A stretch of DNA of 64,000 nucleotides, from contig NC_059423.1 in NCBI RefSeq assembly GCF_905220565.1, positions 1,603,501 through 1,667,500 of the forward strand, given 5' to 3'. Numbering within the stretch: position 1 is the first letter of the stretch; each line of letters begins with the position of its first letter. This document shows positions 45,001 to 55,019 of this stretch, in pieces. The notes under the pieces were generated by a model. It did not search any database. It saw nothing but the letters and a program-made list of their open reading frames with translations, and was not told the DNA's origin. Source of the stretch: Melitaea cinxia (taxonomy: Eukaryota; Arthropoda; Insecta; Lepidoptera; Nymphalidae). Both the position numbers and the translations under genes were made by a program.

Positions 45001-47805
45001 TAGGCAAGTCCCGCAAAGAAACGGCATAAGCAGAACGACCAAAAGCTATTGCTGAACGCTGTACCAAGTCCAGCAACGAAACCGGCCATGTTTGTCCCTG
45101 TAAGTTAACAGTAAATACTTAGCGCACAGCTGATATTTAAAAACTCCTCTGATAACGTAAAAAAAATCAGACACTAAATAATTTGGATTATCTCTAATTA
45201 GTGAGATTTGGAAATATTTGATAGTTACCATTTGGTAATAAAAAATGTCGTCTGCTCCAATAAATTTATTAGTAAATACAATATGAAAACCGGACACTTG
45301 TGGTTACTTTAATTTCTAGTATATCTAAAATTCCTAAGTCTATTATGGGCATAATATTAAAGTGCAGCAATTTTTAAATTATTTTTTGATTTGCTAATTA
45401 TTGTCAGTTATTTCAAAATTTATATATTAAATGTTCGTTAAGGGTGTATAATTTTGGCGAAATAAATGTTATTACTTCATTTCATTTGTGATTGATTGAC
45501 TGCGAATGACTTACCAACAATAGCTGGTATTCTTCCAAATTTATCAGCAATCCAACCGAAAATCAGTCCTCCCAAAATAGATCCACAGAAGAAAACCGCT
45601 TGTGTTGTAGCCGGATATTCATCTTTATCGCACACCCATCCAAGCTGTGAGTGGAAATGGAATTTTTTTACAGTAAACTAGCTTCGAAAGCAATTAAACG
45701 CTACTAACTTATACTGATATATTACTTTCTTATTTATTTTTAGATGAAGAGCCAAAGTGCACTTGCTTTGGTGTAGGTAAATATGGTGTGAAACATTTAA
45801 GAAGAAAAAAAACTTAGATATATTTAAAGGCATAAACGTTAAACGCTGATTTTCTCCTTTGTCCAACAGTGCGAAATTTATAAATTTGTATAATAGGAGA
45901 AGAAGTCTTTGCCGAAAAGTGTGACCAACCTATTACATTACAGTACAGACTATTGGTGTTTCATCATTATCATCATTACAGCCTATACAGTCCACTGCTG
46001 GACATAGGCCTCCACAAGTTTACGCCAAAAGTAACGTGAACTCATGTGTTTTGCCCATAGTCACCACGCTGGACAGGCGGGTTGGTGACCGCAGTACTGG
46101 CTTTGTCGCACCGAAGACGCTGCTGCCCGTCTTCGGCCTGTGTATTTCAAAGCCAGCAGTTGGATGGTCATCCCGCCACCGGTCGGCTTTTTAAGTTCCA
46201 AGGTGGTAGCGGAACTGTGTTATTCCTTAGTCGCCTCTTACGACGCCCACAGAAAGAGAGGGGGTGGCTATATTCTTTAGTACCGTAGCCACACAGTAGA
46301 CCTGTTTGGTGGTGTTTACCTGTGTAGCAATAGTTTCATAAGGTACGTCAGTGAAGTTAAACTCCCATTTTCCTTGACATTTCTTCGTAGGCCATGTTGT
46401 GTTCGGTGTGATGTCTCCACTCGCGAGAACTCTCGTCCAGTCTACATCATACACTACACACTTTTCATATTGATTTTCCTTCAGAGGGATTGAAAGGTGA
46501 CGGCTGTAATTGAAATGTATATTTAGAAATGAGCCTTTAAAGTTTCGAACTTCAAGTTCGTAATGAACTTGGTTTGCTTTGACTTAAAACGTTTTTGTAG
46601 GGGAAGGTTATGGAGCATCATGTTGCAATTGCCTGTGACCATTAGGTATGCTGGTGTGACCGTTTATCTATCACTTAAGCGTGATGTAGGTGGTTGTTGT
46701 TTTACTATTTTGCCCATAAAAATATTTTTTCCAATATTGTTATCTGCGGTTACCAGGTTTTGATTAAGGTTTGCATAACTATATCTTGCGTTATAACTTA
46801 TGCTACATACCATCGCGCTACGACGCATACAAGAAAAATATCAACCAATAAAGTGACATTTTTGTAAATCAGAACTATTTGATAAAATATGGTATAAAAA
46901 TAATTTGCATAATATCCTTACCGTTCTTCAACACTCAAATGCTCTAACTCTTGAACGAAACACCAGTGTTCAGCTGGCACAACTGTCATGAAGATTTGGG
47001 AGAAGTAAACAAACGCAAAGAAGAAAGCATAGGGTATCATGAGAAAGAACAACATGCGTTGGTACCAGCCGAAGTCACCGATATATGGGAACAGGTCATC
47101 CAAATCTTTGAGCTGCCTCGTCTTCGGTTTGACGCCATTACCTGTAAGAAGGTATAAAACTGAAAATAAACCATCTTATTTTTGGGTAACACAAAAGCCG
47201 TTTAAAACAAAAAAAGCTCTCAATTTTTTTAAGAATAAAATTGAAAAATTGCTTTCAGAACTTCTCGATTTCTTGATTGACTCGAACTTCTTGATTGTCC
47301 ATAACAACAGATAGTCTTTGTTTCCAGTAAGTTAAACTTAAAATATCTTGCCTGAAATATAATGCTCAAAATTTGGAGGCCATTACGGAGTACCCCAACC
47401 TTACAGAAGACCACAGACAAGTATGAGCAGTATCAATTCATATCATCAAGTTGTGTTGCTATGGTTAGTAATTAAGTTTTGGATGTGTGTGAAGAGATGT
47501 GCTGTGAAGCAGTATTGTGTTCTGGTGGTAGGTGATGTAGCCAGAGCTCCTGGGCAGGATCAGGGTTCGGGATGACAAAGCACTTCCAATCCCCTTGATT
47601 TGCGGGAATTTTTCTGTTTTTATTTCTAAAAGGCACGGTGACCGCTTACTATTAGACGGAGCGCATGCCTGTTTGCTACTGTACCATACATACATAACAT
47701 ATTTGTATAATAAATCTTACTTTTTGTATTTTCCAATTCCAAGTTAACGTCGACAAGATCCCGGGGTTCAGCCGCGATCTTGCCGATCTTCTCATGTGAT
47801 TCCAT
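39092..47805 (-). CDS. Organic cation transporter-like protein (SLC22 family, MFS), 12 exons, 584 aa
   Basis: Exons: 47721-47805, 46922-47141, 46320-46503, 45515-45644, 44969-45097, 43959-44151, 43543-43648, 42861-43108, 42298-42377, 41384-41559, 39980-40152, 39092-39122. All borders are AG/GT, the phases match throughout and the sum is 1755 nt. ATG at 47805 (MESHEKIGKI). Family marks in order: DDLFPYIGDFGWYQ before the first membrane helix; a large Cys-containing extracellular loop ending CDKDEYPATTQ; the MFS motif GWIADKFGR; WRTFVANMSIAVYFTFS; the intracellular loop with RWLISQGRIDEA; the DLFKTPRLR box; FDGHVRNVGSLGLDIF; ATEFPADVL; LGRRWLAF; SYNIGMQYAAELLPTVVRAQ; and LPESMGKDMPQTIQDGE. The length fits the family. 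It is predicted as a 12-helix plasma-membrane uptake carrier for organic ions; the substrate cannot be read off. A 5' untranslated exon begins at about 47888 after TTTTTTTAG, so at least one upstream noncoding exon should exist. Introns hold A-, B- and C-family SINEs. Confidence 0.96.
40908..41156. mobile_element. MITE with 11-bp terminal repeats and two perfect internal hairpins
   Basis: GGAGTTTACTC at 40908-40918 and GAGTAAACTCC at 41146-41156 form terminal inverted repeats. Inside are two perfect 11-bp hairpins: CGCCATCTATC/GATAGATGGCG (41011-41021, 41034-41044) and TCATACCGGGG/CCCCGGTATGA (41100-41110, 41120-41130). A further copy of TTTACTCCTT lies at 41090. There is no open frame. It sits in the intron between exons 10 and 11 of the transporter gene. 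Confidence 0.8.
41630..41962. mobile_element. B-family SINE interrupted by a C-family SINE
   Basis: B-family sequence (GTAGGAGAAGGTCCGGAGCC) stops at about 41697. C-family sequence (CGAAAACGCGCTTGCGATGC to CGTATGCTTGTTTGCCG and an A-run) fills 41698-41820. B-family sequence resumes (CGATCACTTATCAGGTGTCT, CGAGGCACTATTGG) to about 41962. This is a nested insertion. Confidence 0.7.
41965..42200 (+). pseudogene. LINE 3' fragment, same family as 21720-22910
   Basis: Plus-strand KSRLRKVNVSFLG and FACIIKSHKQFCNC match 22780-22910 in both DNA and order. Only the extreme C-terminus and tail survive. Confidence 0.7.
44335..44475 (+). mobile_element. A-family SINE, truncated
   Basis: GACGGGCAGCAGCGTCTTTC through AACTTGTGGAGGCCTATGTC and ACTGCAATAGGCGG, ending in the ATGATGTTGATGATG tail. 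Lies in a transporter intron. Confidence 0.8.
44640..44830. repeat. Interspersed repeat related to 10200-10318
   Basis: Shares GGCGAGGCGAACAGAA with a GA-rich tract, an oligopyrimidine run, and the ending TTTTACTTCAGTCGTGTG with the repeat near the mucin-like gene. No coding content. Confidence 0.55.
45962..46298 (-). mobile_element. A-family SINE, full length, beside a transporter splice donor
   Basis: CATCATTACAGCCTATACAG to CCGTAGCCACACAGTAG. Read on the minus strand its 5' end begins about 20-25 bases inside intron 3, right after the exon 3 donor (CAG/GTAAAC at 46320/46319). Confidence 0.88.
47370..47690 (+). mobile_element. C-family SINE, divergent
   Basis: GAGTACCCCAACCTTACAGA, AGCAGTATTGTGTTCTGG, AGCCAGAGCTCCTGGG, GGTGACCGCTTACTATTAG and GCCTGTTTGCTAC are in family order. 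It lies in intron 1 of the transporter coding region. Confidence 0.7.
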
Positions 47806-48063
47806 TCTCGAAGAGCGTTTTGTCCTTCAAAGACACTTTTCCTGACGTCGTTCTGGTTACGAAACACGTAACTTTTGGATGCTTTGAACTAAAAAAATGA
47901 AGAAAAATTAGATTATAGTAATACTATATTTAAATCATCGCTACAATGAAAAGTTAAAAACTAAGTTTATTACGCATAAAGAATATTATTTTTCACCATA
48001 AAAATCTGATTCCATGATTTTTCTCAGAAAAATTTACGTTCCGAATCGGTGATAGCTTCGAAA

Positions 48064-48158
48064 ATGCTGGACATAGGCCTCCACAAGTTCGCGCCAAAAT
48101 GGCATGAACTCATGTGTTGTGCCCATAGTCATCACGCTGGGCAGGCGGGTTGGGACCG
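48064..48158 (-). mobile_element. A-family SINE fragment
   Basis: GCTGGACATAGGCCTCCACA through CATCACGCTGGGCAGGCGGG. Upstream of the transporter start. Confidence 0.8.
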
Positions 48159-48417
48159 AATGGAAAATTAATTTGTTAAAGTCTAATCCAGCTATAATTT
48201 AGGACGATACAAATGTGCTTATGAGAAAAAAAATACATGTGTATTATTCATTGATAAAATACATTACAACAACTATAATATTATATGTATAATACAATGA
48301 AAATCTACATTTTGATCACCGTATACAATTTTCAAAAATATGCTTAGTGTTTTCTTCCAAAAAATCAATTTTGAGAATATTTATACATCAATAACAACAA
48401 AAATTTCAAAAGTAATT

Positions 48418-48602
48418 GTCGGTGTAATTTTCTATTACACCGACGACCGTGACGACGCAATTGGTCGCTTTGTGGCGAGGACAGCGGAGATGACGGACAA
48501 GAAAATCCTTGAGCATAGTCTCAAGATGGCCATTCACCATAGAGATGCTGCCGTCATTGAGAATGTGCTCAAAATGTTGGAAAATGTAGAGGTGTGAAGA
48601 CA
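48418..48602 (+). other. Short open frame behind an 11-bp hairpin, origin unknown
   Basis: A perfect hairpin GTCGGTGTAAT/ATTACACCGAC (48418-48444, 5-base loop) opens a frame with protein-like composition to TGA at 48595-48597: YTDDRDDAIGRFVARTAEMT, HSLKMAIHHRDAAVIENVLK and MLENVEV. I do not recognise it. There is no clear splice acceptor or promoter. AT-rich sequence with AATAAAATTG follows. It may be the last piece of a mobile-element gene. Confidence 0.35.
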
Positions 48603-50290
48603 TCATTGTATTGTAAGTATAAATTGTGCGTAGATAAAAGTGTAAAGTAAGTAATATAAATAATAAAATTGAATGTAATAGTATAGGAATAGGATAATGT
48701 AATTGTAATGATAAGGCTTTATATATTTACTTAATAAGATAGGATTAGTCATATAATATATTAATAAAAATTAAAAAAAAAGAAATTTAAATGGATAAAA
48801 CGATTCCTAAGCACCAAAAAAAGTACCTAACTACTAAAAATAACATAGGTTAAGTGTACATTGTAAGTAGCAAATAAGTGTACATATATTGTAGTTAGAA
48901 AATAAGTGTACATATATTGTAGTTAGCAAATAAGTGTAAATATAATAAAATAATTAGTATATAAGAATATAAAAAAGCAATATGTAGAATAGTCTTGGTC
49001 AGTGGACTCGCGTCGACTTTTAGAAATTTGAAATTTAAGACTAGTTATTAAGGCTTCTAGATTCTAAGTTGCGGTGGAGTACCGATGCATGTTAAAAAAT
49101 AATAATAATAATACATGGAATAACAAAGGCACGGGTATAATAAGCCTGTGGATATATCACATAATTAAAAAAAAAAAGTAACTGTCAGAAATAGTGAAAT
49201 AGCTTTTTCGGAATTTATTGTAAGTTTTTTAGATGCCCTACGTTTCGATGAAAAAAAAATAATAAACGGTGATAAAATCCGAAAAATTTTGTTCAAAACT
49301 CAGGTATCTATCAGAAACATCAGGATCAATCTGTAATGGAAAAAAATTGAAAATTCTAGGGAATTTTTTATATTTAACACTTTACCGTAAAAACTCACAG
49401 CATTAACAATACAAATTAAAGTTAATGTTTAAAGACTCAAATCGATTGCCTTTGTAGCTATCTCTCCCAGACGAACATATAATAGAGAATTTGCTAGCGG
49501 CAATATGGCTGACGGTCTACAAGTCGGTGAGTTATTAATAAACACAAAGTAGGTATGTCTTTTTATATTTACTGATAGAAATGTTAGATCGCCACTTGTA
49601 CAAATATATTGCAAAGTGTACATCACAAAATTATAATAACAAAACTTTTTAAAGTTTCATGTTCACTTATATCAATATCGAGAGGAAAATGGGTTGCATA
49701 GCATATTTGGCATTGACAAATATTCGTTATGTCCTAGCTTGGGACGGTCATGTTAATTGCTCGTTCAATCAGAACGCTGAACTTGGTGGCTGACACACTA
49801 GACCTTTTTTCTTGTTCGTGGAGTGAATTCGCAAAAGTTACTTTGTACATAATATGTTATGAGAAATGAATTTAATGTTTCATATTTATTAATGTTACAT
49901 TGTTTTGTTTTTAGTGTTATGCTCAAGTCAGCTAATTCTTTTTTAATTGCAATTTAATTTTTTTATTCCTTTTGCTTTTTTTTTCCTTTACTATGTCTAA
50001 TGAATTGGGTTATGCCTGTAATATTAGATGTAAGAAATAAAATAAAATAAATAAATAAATAAATATATCCCGTTTTACGTAGCTCAATAAAAATGATAAA
50101 GATCTCACGCCATCGATGCGATCATACAATAATACAAAGTTCACAAGTTCAGTAGAATAAAAAAAAATATAATTATCATCCATTGTACGTTATTGCCTTT
50201 AATTGAAGTGCATCGCACTGGATTTATTTGTGATATTTGCGGCGTTTATTTACGAGTATGTGTCCAGTTCTGCTTAACGAAGTAGCTGGT
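48600..50290. other. AT-rich spacer with tandem repeats and a poly(A) element tail
   Basis: A roughly 30-base unit (AAATAAGTGTACATATATTG plus TAGTTAG) repeats about three times at 48871-48950. At 50030-50065 a plus-strand tail AATAAAATAAATAAATAAAT marks the 3' end of an unidentified retroelement. No host exon was recognised. Confidence 0.5.
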
Positions 50291-50329
50291 TAAAACTATT
50301 TCGGTGAGGTAGGGTGCAGCAGGGTTGGG

Positions 50330-50590
50330 GCCCGGAGGCTTTGCCCGAGCCTACCGCCGGGGCGAGGTGGCAAATGCTAGCGCGATTCCATCTCGCCCCA
50401 CCCAGGCGGACGACTGCTCACACGTGATGGTTTTTTAGTCAGTAGGAGTCTGATATAACGCGCTGGAGGGTATCCATGATGCATTTTCCCCACGTAAAAA
50501 AAAGGCTGCAGCAGGGTTCACCGGCCGATAGTCCTAGTAGAGTTCCTGGGAAGGGTTGGGAGTAGGATCGGCAACACTCTTTATGTGCTT
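50330..50590 (+). repeat. GC-rich interspersed repeat with C-family tail
   Basis: GGGGCCCGGAGGCTTTGCCC, CATCTCGCCCCACCCAGGCG and AGTCAGTAGGAGTCTGATAT form a GC-rich island in AT-rich DNA, followed by C-family-like AGAGTTCCTGGGAAGGGTTGG. It resembles a LINE 3' untranslated piece. No open frame. Confidence 0.5.
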
Positions 50591-50978
50591 CTAGGGCCTT
50601 TTTAGTTAAAAGTAACTATGTAGCAGTGTTTCACAGTTTTACATCCGTTATTAAATATGAAAAATATAAAAAAGTGTGTGTACTTATGTATGCACGTAAA
50701 AAGTTACACTTCATTGGCTAGCTAACTTTACGTTGCTAACTTCTTCTTCGTTGACTAGCTAACTTCAGCGTGTCGGTTTTTTTGTGACGGTGTGCGAGCA
50801 AAAGTTAAAAAATTTAACCTCATAATTTTCCCTAACACGCCAAAAGTATAACTTCAAAAAAAAAAAAATAGAATCTGCAGCTACCTAACAAACTCCGATC
50901 CGTGTATACAGGGTAGCTCCGAAATGGGAGATTACAGTCTGATTCAGATTTAGGTTCAGGAATGATTAAACTAAATCT

Positions 50979-51033
50979 TTATTAACGGTTGCTATGGAAA
51001 CTATGCCATCGTATCCATAGCAACCGTTAATAA
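50979..51033. repeat. 20-bp perfect hairpin carrying two X-box-like motifs
   Basis: TTATTAACGGTTGCTATGGA (50979-50998) pairs perfectly with TCCATAGCAACCGTTAATAA (51014-51033) around a 15-base loop. Each arm with its flank fits the RFX X-box pattern (GTTGCTATGGAAAC and GTATCCATAGCAAC). It could be a MITE core, a small-RNA hairpin or a pair of RFX sites. Confidence 0.75.
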
Positions 51034-51461
51034 GCATCAATTACTGCCTTAATGTACGATGCAATAAAAAAAAAGTTAAAGTAACGAAGCAATTTAATCT
51101 CATGATATCACGATGCCGCGGCAAACACTTGAGCAAATAATTTCGTAAATAATAAGGCAATAAACGTGTTTGCGTTGTCTTATATGCACAGAAAGTTGCT
51201 GATAATGTTCATTATGTTTTGTCTCATTGTTTTAGGGTTAAAACTCTGACAAAAAATACGACGATTCTAAAACGCTTCTGTGGAATTAAATAAAGAAATA
51301 TTTAAAAGAGTAACATTACTTGTTTATTCGTCTTTTTTTTTCATAACTTTTTGGAAATTTTTTAGATTTAATTTTGTTTTTGACTTTTTTTTATGATAAT
51401 GATTTTTTTGTAGTCCTTACTTGTAATTTTTTTTCTATATGTATTTACTTATTAATTACTA

Positions 51462-51752
51462 GCTGACCCGGTGAACTGCGTATCGCCTAACACAAACTTT
51501 ATCGTATGGTATTAAAGTTCAAATTGACTTTTAAGTATTATCACAAATCTTTTGTATGGGAGTATAGAAAAGTGTTGTTTTTAGACTTTTTCAGGAAATT
51601 TAAATTTTTTTTTTTTTAGAATTTTTCTCTCCGTAAGAACCATCCTCGTACTTCAAGGAATATTTTAAAAAAAGAATTAGCGAAATCGGTCCAACCGTTC
51701 TCGAGTTTTGCGCTTAGCAACACATTCAGCGACTCATTTTTATATTATAGAT
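51462..51752. repeat. E-type repeat
   Basis: CTAGCTGACCCGGTGAACTG at the start, CCGTAAGAACCATCCTCGTA and GCGAAATCGGTCCAACCGTT inside, ending AGCGACTCATTTTTATATTA. This is a typical old dispersed copy; no gene. Confidence 0.6.
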
Positions 51753-52462
51753 TATCATTTCTATTTAATATTATTATAATAGTATTGTTTCATTCTTCTT
51801 TTCTTCTTAACTGAATAGATTCTGGCAGATTCTTATCTGCAGCTACATTCTGAATCTGTCGTAGCAACACTTTTAACTTAACTATAATTCATTTCGATGA
51901 TTCAAAGGATCCATTGAAACCTATTCGATTATTTTTGTCAACTTGATTTTTCATTTATTGTCACAATCGCTTCAGAATGAAGATGCTTTTAAATAAAAAT
52001 TGGCGGGAAACTCAAAAATTATTAGGTTTTGGAGCGTTGAGTGGGATACGTTTATTTCTTATTAATGTTTTCTTGTATTATAGGAATTAACACTTCATGC
52101 ATTTATAGCCATGTATAATGTCAGAAGGTTATCATTATCGAATTACTTTTTTTTTCTAATTTACCAGTACTTAAGTAATGTAATAATCTATATATTAATA
52201 CGTGAAGCATAAACTTTGTTCCCCTTTTTACGAAAATTACGCGGACGGAGGAGTATGAAATTTCGCACGCTTATAGTTTATATAGAGAAGGAGTGCAGAA
52301 CGCTCATATTTATTTTAAATTATGCATAAAGAGTACATTAAATCAATTAAAAGAAAAACATTACGCACACTACCATGTATTTGACATACACACGTTTATT
52401 GTACTTTTTTGTTGATTGCCAGTCTGTAGCCAAATGGAAATTTTTAGAAAAAGGTTCTTTAT

Positions 52463-52795
52463 TTAACCGACTTCAAAAAAGGAGGAGGTTACTTAATTCG
52501 ATGGGATCCCAGAGAAATCGAGGGAAACCCTCGACAATCCGCATACCTTTTTACCGATTTTGATGATTTTTAATTTAGTCGAAAGCCGATGTTTATCATC
52601 TCATTATGATATCATGGTCATATTTAAATTTCATCGAGATCTGATTACAACTTTTGGAGTAATCTTTGATAGCGCGTATTTACTTGACTATTTTTTCGTC
52701 CACCTACGTTGTATTACTTGTCGATATAACGGAAGTCGTTTTTTTTCGTTTGCCAGCAAACACAATTATTTTCATTATTTTTTGGTTTTATTTAA
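52463..52795. mobile_element. D-family MITE-like element
   Basis: The left end TTAACCGACTTCAAAAAAGG and right end ATAACGGAAGTCGTTTTTTT are inverted. The inside carries GGGATCCCAGAGAAATCGAG, TTTCATCGAGATCTGATTAC and CCTACGTTGTATTACTTGTC, in inverse order to the copy at 9275. A roughly 200-bp element tail (LINE type, poly-A near 53005-53030) follows at 52820. Confidence 0.7.
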
Positions 52796-53030
52796 TTTAA
52801 TTTTTTTATTATGGTCGAATTTCGACCTCTGGGCGATCACTAGTCATATTTATTACATAAATATACTTATTATTTTATCATATGTTAAATAAATGGGTTG
52901 TCTGGAAAAAATGGCTAATAGCCATAAATCCGCCCATTGTACTTCACTGTCTGTAACTATCTTTTACTCTGTTTGTAATGTATTTGTGGTTTACAATATA
53001 GTATTAAATAAAATAAATATATAAATAAAC

Positions 53031-54049
53031 GAGAAACTATCGGCAGCTTAGTATGTATCTATATCTGTTAATTGTTTTACGAAGAATTGTAAAATTAAGT
53101 TCTTAAATTAGTACTCATACACTAATTAATTTCGACTAATTGACTTCATTATTTACATTTATTTAAAATTAATTTAAATTAAAAACCAATCTACCAATTA
53201 AGGAAAGTGTCATTGTACAGTGCAACATATCAATTTAGTTTGCATAGATATTTTCATATTATCACGTAATTATAAATTTTACCCATTTTACATTTATACC
53301 TCGTTCTTATTGGTCGTTACGTGATTCTATTTCGCCAATATTTTTTCTAGATAAATAACTACCCAAGACTATAAGTCCCACTACACCAGAACGGTTGTCT
53401 AAATTCAATAAGCCATTTATAGTACAAATCATGTTCGATTGGAGAACGAGTTGGCAAGAACGTAGAGAGTATTACCTTGTTGAATCGTAAATCAAATTAT
53501 TTGATTCAGGAATGAACTAGACCTCCTATTACCAGTAAATCGTCAATGAAAGTATCAATCGTAAATAACAGTAGTTTTTTTTTTTCAAATCAAATCAAAA
53601 TAACAGTAGTTGTATAAATAATAATAAAATAAATAAAGAAATAGTAATAGTAAATAAATAAATAGTAATAGAAGAGTTGTGGAGTTAAATGGTTATAAAT
53701 TTTCGGAGTTAACTCCTTGAGAAACGTTATAAGGTCTGTGAAATGAAAGAAAAATTATGTGGTGTCATGGGACACCGGGTAGGAACGAAGTTCCTTCGGA
53801 TAGTATAGAAGCAATACAATTTGAAAAAAAAATTGATTGATTTTTTTTTTAATTTTGTTGATTGGTTTTTAATTAAGTACATAAAAGTATTTAGGAAATT
53901 TACTATTTTAGAAAATAACAAATACCGCAAAATAAAATAAATCAAACAAAATAATAGTAATAATAATTCAAACTATTAAGTGAAATAAAAAAACGCGTCT
54001 TTATTTATTTTTGTCGACAGTATAAAATTACATAAATAATTTAAAAAAA
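53031..54049. other. AT-rich spacer
   Basis: Nothing recognisable. It holds scattered TAA/TAATAG runs (53620-53680, 53950-53970). Confidence 0.5.
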
Positions 54050-54950
54050 AGTTTACTAGTAATGTACAGGATGGAGTGCGGGGTGCGGCAAGGGGGGTTG
54101 AGTTCGCCCCGGCTCTTCAATCTCTACATGAACCGGCTGATTGGTGAGCTCAGTAGCACCAATGTCGGATGTCATGTTGATGGAGTTTGTATAAACAATA
54201 TCAGCTATGCGGATGACATGGTGCTGCTGAGCCCATCCATTGGCGCTCTTCGGGATCTATTGGCAATATGTGAATCCTATGCGGTAACTCACGGGCTAAG
54301 GTATAATGCAGTGAAAAGTGAGCTTATGGTTTTTAAGTCTGGTTCTAAGAGCTATTTGGAGATACCGGGAGTCTCACTCCGTGGCACACCGCTGCGCCGA
54401 GTCAATAAATTCAAATATCTGGGCCACTGGGTTACCGACAGTTTAAAAGATGACTGTGATATTGAGAGGGAACGTAGGTCGCTGTCTGTCCGATGCAACA
54501 TGTTAGCACGTAGATTTGCAAGGTGTACGAAGCCGGTTAAATTAACGCTTTTTAAAGCATACTGCCAGTCATTTTACACCTGCAGTCTTTGGGCAGACTA
54601 CACACAGCGGGCATACAGCGATCTACGGGTCCAGTATAATAATGCATTCAGGATTCTGATGGGGCTGCCGCGGCAGTGCAGTGCCTCAGGCATGTTTGCG
54701 GAGGCGCATACAGATGACTTTTACGCTATTATGAGAAAACGGTGCGCCTCCATGTTAGCCCGCCTCCGCGGCTCCTCCAGCGGAATGCTGAATGTGTTTG
54801 TTGACCGCTGGGACTCGCCACTGATGTATCGGTGGGTGCAGCTGCACAAAAGACCGAATTGTGTGACTGTGTCGTACTAACATTAGTTTTTTTTAGATTT
54901 TAGAATGTTACTAACAATTTTTGTGTATGAAAATTTTAAATAAATTATAA
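54050..54950 (+). mobile_element. 5'-truncated non-LTR reverse transcriptase
   Basis: The frame 54062-54880 begins within the RT domain: GVRQGGLSSPRLFNLYMN (palm motif B), NISYADDMVLLSP (catalytic motif C), VNKFKYLGHWVTD, then a C-terminal region with SFYTCSLWADYTQRAYSDL. Motif A and the endonuclease are missing, as expected for 5' truncation. The frame has no internal stop, so the insertion is recent. A short 3' untranslated region ends near AAATAAATTATAATAG. It lies tail to tail with the R2/R4-type LINE that follows. Confidence 0.85.
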
Positions 54951-55019
54951 TAGTTATTTCTTTTATTCAATATATTTTCTTATGATTACATTTTTAAATA
55001 TATTTATAAAAAAGACAAA

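Noticed and set aside
54062..54880. Host reverse-transcriptase-related gene
   Set aside because: It starts inside the RT palm with no upstream exon and is followed by a short A-rich tail. It is a truncated retrotransposon.
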